From: Microbotryomycetes sp. JL201
Taxonomy: Eukaryota; Basidiomycota; Microbotryomycetes
Direction of reading: 5' to 3'
Length of the DNA: 64,000 nt
Assembly (NCBI GenBank): GCA_033819885.1
Contig: JAQYUZ010000004.1
Span: 1-64,000, forward strand
In this document: positions 1 through 10,604 of the stretch, one piece after another
Layout of the letters: the number at the start of each line of letters is the position of its first letter
How positions within the stretch are numbered: position 1 is the stretch's first letter
The notes under the pieces: generated by a model
Told to the model about the DNA's origin: nothing
Database searches by the model: none
What the model saw: the letters and a program-made list of their open reading frames with translations, nothing else
Position numbers and translations under genes: made by a program

Positions 1-2445
1 AGCAGTCAGCGACGTAGTTCGCCCAGCGAATACCACTCAGACTGACCCGACTCGGTGAAGGTATGAGTCTGCCTCTCCAGGAGTGTCATAATTGATGACG
101 ACTGTGTAAATGTGTAATTGTGGTCAGTCTCACACGAGGTGCAAGATACCTGAAAGCCCAAATCGACTCACTGTTGACCCGCTCGACGTCGATACCTCGA
201 CCGAAAATGTCGGTAGCGACGAGGACACGCTTCTCAAACGCCTTGAATTGTTGATACCTTTTAATGCGCTCCTCCTGGCTCAAGCCAGAGTGGATGGCGA
301 TCGAAGGAAAGTTGCACTCTCGCAGCAGTCTGTCCAACTCCGTTGCTCGCGACACTGACTTGACAAAGATACAAACCTGACCAGCCGGCACGTCAGAAAC
401 TCGGGTCAAACTGAAAGGCGCTGCCAAGACACACGCACCTGGTTAAACTCGAGCGAGTCGAGCAAGTCATTGAGCTTGCGGTTCTTCGCCGTCTCTTCGA
501 GACGAACGAAATGTTGTTGCAGACCGTGCAAGGTCAGTTTCTTCTCGTCGTCAACATAGATCTCGAGTGGCTGCGCGAAGGACTGGTGTCAGAGAACGAA
601 GAGAAACAACGTGTGCTCTCGACTGACTGTTTGCATAAACTTTTTGCACGTGACGCGGATATCTTTGCTGAGCGTGGCTGAGAACATCATAACCTGCTTG
701 TGAATCGGCGTCGACTTGAAGATTTCTTGGACGTCACGTCGCATGCCTGTGGATTGTCGTTCCAGCCATCCCCGCAACAAGATTCAGGAGAAAAAGAGAG
801 AAGAAACAACAAGTAAGCGACTCGATCTTGATCGGCACAGGCAGAAGCTGATGGCGGGCTGAATTGACGGGACCAGGCTCGCTCCCCCGAAAGAATCGCT
901 GTCGATCGGCCGACCAAACAAAGCTCAAAATTCTCGACAAGCGACACTGCACACGACTGCTTATATCGACGGCAATATCGACGGCAATATAAAAGGAGAC
1001 ATGCCGGGTCGAATCCGCAACTCTCGCAGGGTCAAGACATAACGAGGAATCTTGTCATGCATGATGTATGCTTGATGTGAACCGCCTGGCGTGCGTGCCA
1101 TGCGAGCTTGACCGCCAAGCCTCCTCCTTGAATGGCCGGATCGATCAAAAAAAAGCCAAGGTTTGCACGCCGAGCGAGCGGTTGCCAACGTCTGAGAATT
1201 TTTTTTGTTCGCTCGGTCCTTCATGGCAGGATAGGATGTGCATACGTTGGCGACCAAAGAAGTGTCCGAAGACCATCTTGATGCCGCTTGAGAGAAATCA
1301 AGCACGGAATGCGCCGAGAGCGAGTCAAGGTCGATGTCGACTTGTCACAAGGCCGTCGGTGCCAAGGCAGATGGCGCGGAGGAGAGAGACAGAGACGAAA
1401 TGGAATCCTCGACTAACCGACAGACTCGAGCATTTTGTCGCACTCGTCGAGCACAAAGTGGCGGACAGATGAACCCTTCAAACTCTTGTCGCGCACAAGG
1501 GCGTTGAGGCGGCCGGGTGTGCCGACGACAATGTGCGGGCATTTTTCCTTGTTCTTGAGCAAGTCTTGGTCGACCTTGTAGTTCGTGCCGCCGTAGAATA
1601 CGCCGGTGCGGACATCGGGCATGTATTTGCTGAAACGTGCGTACTCGTTCTTGATCTGGTATGCGAGTTCGCGAGTGTGGCACAAGACAATGACAGACAC
1701 TTCACCGTCAACGGGCTCAATCTGCTGCAGAGTTGTCGTCACAAAGACGGCAGTTTTACCTGTCGCACGCGAGCCAAATTAGTCTTGAGTGCTCTCGCAA
1801 ACAGACGAGGCGTTGCGGGTGCCGCACGAGGCATAGACAAGAATGTGACTCACCCATACCAGACTTTGCCTGGCACAAGACGTCCATGCCGAGGATGGCC
1901 TGAGGGATGCACTCTTGCTGGACTTCTGACGGATGCTCGAAACCCAAGTCGGAGATTGCGCGCAAGAGTTCTGGCTTGAGCAAAAAGTCACGGAAGCCGG
2001 TCGAGTGGACGCCGACGTAGGAACCCTTTTGATCTTTGGCGTCTGTGCCGGTTGCCGTGGTCGCGTCGCCATTTGTGGCTGCCGCCGACGTGGGCGCGGC
2101 GGATGGGGCCTCGATCGGGTCCTCTTCGTAATCTGTGTGGTTGCGAACACGTGCAGAGAGGAATCGAGGGAAGCGGGTGCGGGTGTCATGCGCGAGTCAG
2201 CACGCACACGCGCGCGTCTTTGGCAACGTCGGACAAGCTCGACTGACCGATCAAATCTTCGGTGGGTGCAGACCTTTGGACAAGGACAAAGAAAGGAGGG
2301 CGGTAGCAGTGTCAGCGTTATCGACGTGTGCGTTTGTCGAGGGCGACGCGGCGGGTTTTCTCCACGTGGGCGGGCGCGTGCGCGAGGACCGCTGTAGCGG
2401 GCGAGGCGTCGCCTTGATGCGCGTCGGATGCGGACTGGCTTACAT
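1..2445 (-). CDS. SUB2: DEAD-box RNA helicase SUB2/UAP56 (3' end beyond window)
   Basis: Nuclear ATP-dependent RNA helicase that acts in spliceosome assembly and, within TREX, in mRNA export. Inferred exons, in gene order: 2445-2444, 2273-2248, 2132-1854, 1759-1418, 746-628, 570-439, 376-172, 101-47, then an intron leaving the window. Visible motifs are AKSGMGKT (motif I, rebuilt across an intron), VGTPGR, the family-specific DECD, SAT, and the C-terminal helicase half ending at HRVG. The N-terminus reads [13 protein letters not shown], as in Sub2 proteins. The start codon appears to be split AT|G by a 170-nt intron. Without splicing, the same ATG is followed at once by TAA. A 671-nt intron lies between DECD and SAT. 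Family assignment is very secure. The split start is inferred from splice signals. Confidence 0.95.
747..1417 (-). other. Unusually long intron inside SUB2
   Basis: This 671-nt intron interrupts SUB2 between helicase motifs II and III, while most introns here are 45-90 nt. The donor is GTTAGT and the acceptor is CCACAG. Near 964-990 it holds two copies of a 12-nt direct repeat (ATATCGACGGCA) followed by a plus-strand TATAAAAGG. I found no open frame or structured RNA in it that I could defend. Confidence 0.75.
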
Positions 2446-2882
2446 GGTTGTAGAGGCTTGCACGTGGGTGGGCGTCGAGAGGGACAGGTGCGTGCAAGCG
2501 GACGCACGCGTCCGAACTGGAGTCACGCCGACAGGGGGTGCGTGTCGATCGGCCACGACAATAGGTGGCAAGCGAGGAAATAATGTTTCAGGATGCTGTA
2601 CACCTTGATGGCTGTTTTCAGAAGATGTCTCGTATGACGATGCCCGTGTTGGTGTGTGTCTCGAACTTGAGTGACTCGGAGAGCCTTGCAATTGGAAGTT
2701 GGCAGTTGGCAGTCAGCACCTGGCATTTTTTATAGTCGGCAGCGACTGGCGGCGTCGATCAGCTGGCTCCGAGTGTGACGACAAGCGAGTGACGATCACA
2801 CCTCAGGTGAGCTCTTGTTTGATTTATTTATAGAGTGTGGCTTCCACTCCCTCTCTCTCTCTTGTTCCTGTCGTGTGCTGAC
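2446..2882. promoter_or_regulatory. Shared upstream region of SUB2 and the RING gene
   Basis: About 440 bases lie between two divergent genes and should hold both promoters and leaders. A short CT-rich tract (2850-2870) just precedes the RING-gene start codon. No further element could be named. Confidence 0.5.
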
Positions 2883-5800
2883 ATGGCGCCGGTGCTCAGC
2901 GAGCAGCGCATCCGCCGAGCGCGCGTCAACGCGTACGAGCATCACGTGCACGACAAGCTCACGCAGCGACAGCAAACTAGACAAGACGTGCAAGCGAAAC
3001 AGGAACGCCGCCAGCACCTGCTTGTTCGTCGTTCGTCCCGGTTGCAGCACAGGCAGCAGCACCAGACGAACGCACACACGACAGCACAAGACGACAGCAA
3101 CGACGACGACGACGACAGCGAGATCACTGGTCTCCAAGACTCTCAGTCGACAGTGACGACAGCACCGACCACCGTCTCACCTCAAGCATCCTCCGGATCC
3201 TCATTCTCCAATTCGCCACCTCTTTCAAACACAGATTCAACATCATCTCAACGCACTCACAACAACAGGACCAGAATGTCTGCGAAAGGCGCGACCAAAC
3301 AAGCCAGTACCGAGCCATCTGACAAGGCAAAAGGCAAACAGCGCACAGCAACCAAGCCAAAGTCGTCTCCTGCAAAATCTGCCGCCGCTACCGCCGCCAG
3401 CATTACAGACACCAACAACACGACAACCAAAGACGCGGAAGAAAGCAACGTACGTAGGATCTGTGCCAATCGCAAAGACAAGCCCCAGCACTGATGGCAC
3501 TTCCGTCTCGACAGGCTCTGGCAGCGCTCGGCTCACTCGTTTCAAACTTGCGCGCGACCCTCACTTGTAACGTCTGTCTTGAGATTCTCGACAAGCCTTA
3601 CTCGCTCGCATGTGGCCATGCATTGTGAGCAGACCTCACGCGTTGCTTGATTCAATGAACGCGACTGACCATGCTCAATAGCTGCCGCAAGTGCCTGGCT
3701 CAATGGTTCCATCGACCAGATCCTCACGCAGACAGTCAAGACGAACACGAACAATTGTCTGGCAGTGAAGACGACGACGACTCGCAGTCCGGCTCGGATT
3801 CGGGTAGCGAGGAATCCCATGACGACCAGTCGAGCGAGTCGGAGAGCGAGAGCGAGTTGGAAGACGAACAAGAAGTTTCAGAAGACGCTCCTCGCATCTC
3901 TGGCTTCCTTGGCAACCAAAAATTCAAAGTCGATGGCCTCACCAAAAGCAATGCCGACCAAGTGTGGAAAACGGGCATGGACATGTTTGAGAAATTCACC
4001 GACGCCATGTTTCAACAAGCCCGAAACGGCGACAACGCTCGGGCGAGCACGAGTACAGGGCTCAGCAACGCCAACTCGAGTCCTCGTCGTCGCATTGCAG
4101 TGTCGGCGGTTACGCAGTCATCGACTGCTTCTCGAGATGAAAACGTCCGACAGGCTCGCATTAACCGTTTCGTTCACAACATCCGTCGAGACACTGGTGA
4201 CTCGAGTCGCATCATCGAAGTCAACCCTGACACCGAGCAGGAAGAGGTCAGCGAAAAGGACGAACAAGAGGCAGAAGACGAGGACTTCGTCCCATCCGCA
4301 ATCGCACCTGTCGACACTTCTGCTACCTCTTCAAACGAGTCTCGGCCTGCACGCACAGCCTCCCAACCTGCTTCCGCTTCCGCTCGACCATACACCGCTC
4401 CCACGGGCGAGCACAGACTTCGCAACCTTGTGTGCCCTCAATGTCGCGTCAAATCCGACGCCGAGCCTCCAATCAAGGTATTCCAGCTGACCGAAGTGAC
4501 GAACGTGCTCCAACAAGCCGAAAAAAATGGCCTCTCTGCAATCTTGTCGTCCTTGCTGGGGTCGACTGGCTCGGATCGTGGCGCGTCCGCGGCGCCAACT
4601 TCGCCGAACGCGAAAGCTACACAGCGAGCACCTGGTGTCGACGACGCAGACGTGACCTGGGGCGGACTTTGGAAGGATCCGAAAGACGAGAGCGCAGACG
4701 ATCGCAGGAAGCGAAGGGCGGCTGTCGTGCGTGACCGAGATGATGGAGTTAGGAGATGTGGCGAGTGCAATTGGGAGATTGACGAAGCTTCTGGGGAATG
4801 CCAAGGATGGTCAGTCTGATTCGGGACACTTGGCTCTGGGAGGTGTCGGCGACTGACTGACCGCTCCGTTTGTAGTGGTCGAGTCTGGGACTTGTCTGAC
4901 GTGGGCGAACCAATCGGCAACGAGTCTGACGTCGAGCGAACTCGCTCTGGGGGTTTCATGATTGGCTTCAACCGCGGTTCCACGAACGCCGCCTCGCACG
5001 AACGAGGTCGACGCTCAAACGTTTTCGGCTACGACAGCGACCGCAGCATTGACGACGAGGACGACGTCATGTCATCTGACGACGCATTCATTGACGATGG
5101 ACCCGTAGAACAAGATTACAAACGACGCAGTCGCAACAAGAAGCGCCATGAGCGTATCTCGACCGAAGACGAAGACATGACCGATTCAGAAGACGAACAA
5201 GATGGTGAGGAGACGAGTGGTAGCGCATCAGTTGACGAGAGCAACATTATCACCGCTGGACGCACACGTCGAGCGGCAGCGGCATCTGCCTCACCGGCGA
5301 AACGAATTCCCAAGATTCAGCAGATTTCGACTGACGAGGATGATGATGACTTTTCCGACGACAGCCAGGAGGAGAGTGACGATGTACAGATTGTAGAGCG
5401 ACGAAAGGCTGAAGCATCGTCGTCGTCGTCGTCTTCGCCTGGACTGGTCGTCGAGCGGTCGTCGGCACGCAAAAAGCGAGAGCGCGACTCGTCGGCTCAC
5501 ACGAACAAGGACAACAAGCGACCAGGCACGAACGACAAACAAGCTTTGCGACGGCGCGAAAAGGATGACGAGAATGACGACTCGAAGCGCAGCACGAAAC
5601 GACGCAAATTGATGACTGATGATGAGGATTCTGACCATGACGACAGCAGAGGAAGGCGCTCAAAGGCGCGCAATGGCATACCGTCTGCAACGAGCATTGC
5701 AAAGCGTTCGAGTGTGACGCGTTCAAACGGCACAGGCAAACAAGCGGACCTTGGCGATGAAACTTCCGAAAGTGAAAGTGGATCGACGAGCGAGGCGAGC

Positions 5801-5971
5801 GCGACGAAAGACAACAAGCGGTCTCCACGTGGAAAGACTGCATCAGTCGCAAGTGAACCATGGTCAAGAGTTCCGAGTCAAAAGGCTGCTACAGCTTCTG
5901 CTTCTTCAACTTCAAAAGCCAAGCAATACAAAAAACGAGTCATCAAAACGAGTGACGATTCCGACGAGTGA
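2883..5971 (+). CDS. RING-finger protein with a huge acidic insertion
   Basis: Probable E3 ubiquitin ligase, inferred from its RING only. Four exons: 2883-3449, 3515-3624, 3682-4809, 4876-5971, giving 966 residues. A C3HC4 RING starts with CNVC (about residues 207-210), continues CGHAFC and CRKC (222-230), but its last pair, CPQC, comes only at 477-480. The 246 residues between are acidic and serine-rich. A second Cys4 zinc-ribbon-like module follows (C585, C588, C599, C602; CGECNWE then CQGCGRVWD). The remaining C-terminal ~360 residues are low-complexity Asp/Glu/Ser/Lys. Residues 1-190 are also disordered and include an Asp run. The intron between residues 226 and 227 splits the RING. CHFR-like ligases were considered, but no FHA domain is visible, so the target and pathway are unknown. 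Confidence 0.85.
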
Positions 5972-6255
5972 TGCAGTTGTCTTGCGTTTCATTCTGTTAC
6001 ATTTCTAATGGAATGGTTTCAGTGTTGTGTGTATACGACTTTTAATCTCTTTTGGCGTGCAGTTCGTGCAATCAATTGCATTTCTTTCGGTCTCGACAGA
6101 GCGCTTCTGAACCTCCCTGCCGAATTTCGAGTAGAACATTGATGAATTGCATAGCCAAATAAGTTTTCAGAAATCAACGGCACTACATAGAAAGAGTGTC
6201 TATACATTCTTGTCAGATTATCGACGAGTGCAGCAGCGCGCAGCGCGGAACACTG

Positions 6256-9200
6256 TCAAGTTGCAACGAGAGTCAGCTCTCGAGGTCGAGGCGTGAAAAG
6301 TTGAACAGCGGACGAACCCCATTCGCCAAACAGATACCAGATCTGTCCGATCAATCGAATAGCCGACAAACCAAAGGTAATCCAGAGGATGGCAGAAAAG
6401 TATCTCGACCTTAATTGGTCACCAAGTCGAGTGATGACGAGCGCTGTCAAAACAAGTCGACTGTCAACAACCGACAAGTACAAAATGTCAAACAGACACA
6501 CCGAGGACACAGTTGGTCATGAGCCAAACACAGATGAATCGAGTACGGAACGTCTTGTTGCGATCGTCCATTGTCGGAGCCTCGCGCTCTTCCATTTCGA
6601 CAACAGGCTCGACAGCCCGCAGCACGGTTGCCTTGAACGTGAAGTCGATATCTGCACGTCTGAAAGCGTCAACCCCCCATGTCCTTTCACTGTGCAGTCC
6701 GCTACCCACCCTCTTGAACTTTTTCGTGCACTTCGACAGTCGGCCCATCCTTGTCGTCCTTCTTCACCGTTGCAGACGGAAGCGCATCAACCTTGTCCGA
6801 GCCCTTGGTGCCCCATGACACGTCGTGCAAGTTGCAGAACGCATAGACATTGAGAATGTTCGTGAACGAGGGCGAGATGAGCAGAAATTGAGGCATGGAT
6901 GTGAGCAAATGCCACGGGTCGAGGTACAAAAGGGACTGCAAGAAGACACGCAAGTCCAGTGAGTCGAAGCACTGCCTGATCTCTGCGTCAAAGTCACGCA
7001 CGGAAATGATGTAGACGCCAAAAGTACCGGCGATACCGGCAAAAATCGGACCATATGTCGATCCTAGAAACACTGAAATGGACGAGCCAGTAGATTCACG
7101 GAGCAATGTTCCGATGGGCTGAGACATGCGCGTCGAGTCAGCTTGTCATCCCCCGGCAACAGATCCAGCTCCACTGACACAGAAGGCCTTGATGGTCAAG
7201 ATGACGGTCATGACGATCAGGTAAGCTGAGAAAAGGGCGTAGACTGAAAAGCTGAGCGTGTAGAAGAACCGTTCTGCTTTAGGTCGGTTGCCGAGCGCGA
7301 GGATGATTTGTAAACCCAGGAAACCGAGGTAGACAACTTGCACGATCCAGCTGCAGCAGCGGCATTCTATCAGCTCAATGCGTAACATCAAACTTGACAA
7401 ACCAACTCACTTGACAAGTCCCAGCCAATCAAACGAGTTGCCAGTGTCGTCTTGCAGAAATGAGCCAGCCCAACACTTTTTCGTCGTATCATCAGCGCCA
7501 GCAATGTCGTTAGGCGAGCGCAAAGAGTCCGCCACCAGTGTGATGATGATGGAAAAAGTCAAGTAGTAGTTGGCCAGCTGGAACCACGACATAATCAGGT
7601 TGATTGTATTGTAGACTGCTTGCACGTGCAAAAACCAGAGCCGCATAATCGAATGATTTGACCGATAAAGTCGTCCAAAGTGGGCAAGCGAATAAACACC
7701 GGCAGCAAACGAACCGTTAAGCCATCGCCGTCGTTGCGAGATGAGTTCGGCTGCCGTTTCGGGCACGTCCGTTTCACCCTTGGCAGGTTTGACGTAACCG
7801 AGCACCCATCGCTCGTTGGCCTTGGCGACGAGCTCAAAGCAAAGGATGCGATCTTCGGCCAAAAACATATCTGCAAAAGCGCCGGAAGTCAGGGGGGCGA
7901 GCTGACGCAGGCCGCCTGCAGCTCACTTTTAGTCCAGATCGACATGCCATTGACGCCCTTGGCTCCGAGTCGTGCAGCCAGCGTTCCGTCTCCATGGAAG
8001 TATTGTGTCAGGGGCCGGCCCTGGATCGCAGCGAAGCGGTACGCCGAGAACGCTCCAGGTAAGACGGCCTGGAATCGAGTCTGAGCTCGTATTCAGATGC
8101 AAAGGCAGCCCAAAATGACTCACGACATAGCCAAACGCCGATTCAGTCGGCTTATCGAGCACGTTCGACATTTTGTACTCGAAGTTTTGGGCCGCCACTA
8201 GTGGGTTCAAGAGCTTGCGCCCGCCCTTACCCAGCATGGCCTGATCAGAAGCTAGTCAGCGCTTGATGTTCCGGCTATTTGTTGTGCAACTGACGTGAAT
8301 CTCTCCTGCGGCACCACCCAAGTGTTTGTCGTGGTAGAATGCCTCCCACAAGTAATAAATCGACCTTTTGCCTGGCTTGGTACCTGCGTCCAACAGGCAC
8401 ACGACGTCAGGTTGCAAGTGTCGGCCAAGAGCGTTGAAAAGCCAGCGGTGACTGTTGATTTTCTTGGCATTCTTTTGTTTGAGGCAAAAGATCATCTGTA
8501 CTGGCACAAGGTTGTTCGGGCTGCGAGAGAATGTCAGACCGAGGCAACCAGCGTTGCAAGTTGACTGACTCGTTCGCGTGCGGTTCAACCAAGGCGGGCT
8601 TGGGCGACATGGACAGGGCTGTCGTATATTCAAAGATGTGCGCCACGGTCTCCTTGCCGTCGATATCTTTCTTCATGACGCCGTCTTGATACAGACCAAT
8701 CGTTGCCAGGACACTGTCGGAGCAATATGAGTTTGCGCTATTGCTAACGATGCGGACAACTCACTCGAGTGTTGATTTGTCGGCAGGCTCGAGACCGTCA
8801 AAAACGAGCGAGACGACAATGCGCTTCCAAGCTTGGCCACGACCTCTCTCGGCACCAGCACCATTCTCGGCTTGGGACCTGAATTCGGAGAATTTGCCTT
8901 TCACCATGTCGCGAATGTTGAGCATGAGACCATGCAAGGTGCGAGCGAGCAACACCTTGTTTTCGTTGTAAGCAGTCTGAAGGTGCACTCAAGTCAGATT
9001 CAGTAATCATCCAAAGTAAGCGCTGTGACTGACGATGCAGACGAGCAAGTCAGTTTGGCGGTTGTAGCTCGATGCGCGCAACGAGTAGCCATTCTGCGTC
9101 GAGTCTGTCAGTAAGTGTGCTCATGTCCGATATCGACCAGGGAAATAGGGGCTACCTCTGTCGTAAAATCGTCCGGATCGCAGCATGCTGCCGTGTACCG

Positions 9201-10199
9201 CATGTGCGTGAACTCGGTTGGGCCGCCCTCTTTCAAAGTCACGTGATCAGCCGTCGCTGGCTGCGCTTCGTACCAGAGTAGACTCACGTAGTCCGAGCGA
9301 CAGATTTGCATTCTTGACGGCAGTTGGCACAGGATGCTCAGTGACGTAGACGCCTGCAGAGCCGTTGAGTGTTCAGAGTTTGGGCACGGCATACCCATGA
9401 CGCGACTGACCTTTTGTGAGCTTGACTTTACGAGTGAGCGCCCTACGCGGATTGATGCGCTGTCGCCTACCCCAAGCCTGTTGGCTGAACAATCAGGGAC
9501 AACGCTATTGCTTGTCGTGACTGAGGCTCGTACCTCTGCAGAAGTTTCGCTGCGAGCAAGGCTGCTCTGGTATGGCGAGCCGTAGCGCTGCGGCGGCGGG
9601 TTTTGTCCCTGGATATATCTGCGATGGTCAAGCGCGCATGCCGTCAGAGTCTGTTTCTCTGTCGGTTTCCTGTTCTGGTTGCTGGCCCCTTCGTCGAATG
9701 ACAACAGGGCCCGTGCGATCGCCCACGTCATTGACGCGGCCGTGTATTTGCCGAAATGCCATGGCCCGCACACAAAGGACAAGCGAGCATGGCGAAATGC
9801 TTACTCTTGTTGGGCGTCTTGTGCATAGAATCCTCCGACGTAGCCTGGGTGTAGTGGCCGCTGTTCGTCGTCGTCGTCCGGATTGTCATACAGTAATTTC
9901 TCTGGGCCTGCGTCGGCCAAAGACAAGCTCGACGCGGTCGGCAGCGTCTGCGTCGAGCCAACGAATGTGCTTGCATTGTCGCTCAGCTGGTACCTCTGTT
10001 GCGGCGGCAATTGCTGTTGCTGGGCGTACGGCTGCGCGTAAGGCGTGGACGAGCTGTGCGAATCGTTGAACGGATCCGCGTACGGCGGCTGGGCAGGCTG
10101 CTGGGGAGGGTACCCGTTCGCTGGCATCGCGTCAGAGTGGAACTGCTGTACTGGTGGAGGGGGTGGTCCGCGTCCGTTGCCGCGTCCTGCGTACGACAT
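6256..10199 (-). CDS. Chitin synthase (class I-III type)
   Basis: Plasma-membrane processive GT2 enzyme that polymerises UDP-GlcNAc into cell-wall chitin. The start is the ATG reading [11 protein letters not shown]. The first ~130 residues are Pro/Gln/Tyr-rich, typical of class I-III enzymes. Later exons carry the conserved [18 protein letters not shown], the [11 protein letters not shown] block and QRRRWLNG, the product-binding/catalytic signature. After that comes a series of hydrophobic helices and the [11 protein letters not shown] motif. At least nine exons are split by short introns. The C-terminus has further transmembrane helices and ends [11 protein letters not shown]. The neighbouring RING gene converges with a 284-base gap. 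The exact class (I, II or III) needs a tree. Internal borders were not all fixed. Confidence 0.93.
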
Positions 10200-10604
10200 G
10201 GCCCAAGGGCAAAGCAGCTCAGCGAGGCGACGCGACACGCGACACAAATTCCATCAAGAACTGACGATTGCGCTCACAGTCAACGAGCAACAATCAAAAG
10301 CCAAAGACACGCGCCGGCACTCGTCTCGAGGAGTCAAATTGCTCCGAAATGCACAGCACCGTGCACCGCCAACGATTCGCTCCAAATACTTGACATGCCT
10401 TGGGAAGCCACAGCCACCGATAGACTATGTTCTGAACCATATTTTAGCTGTGTAAAAGCGCTTCCCGTTGTGACAGCGTGCGTTCCGGTAAAAGCGACAT
10501 AAAGGAGTGCTGCGCACACTGCAGCGACTGTCGTCGCGTCCCAGCTTCGTTCCGATCCATCTTCCCGGCGGCACACGACGCTCGAGCGTCGCTTGTCTGC
10601 AGCA
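10200..10604. promoter_or_regulatory. Divergent promoter region of chitin synthase and ARB1-like gene
   Basis: About 400 bases separate two divergent start codons. Small frames here have no recognisable protein character. No specific binding site was recognised. Confidence 0.45.

Noticed and set aside
985-1030. TATA box plus GGGTCGAATCC, a possible Pol III gene
   Set aside because: The B-box-like sequence has one mismatch, the flanks do not pair as a T-arm, and there is no tRNA acceptor stem or U6-like conserved core.
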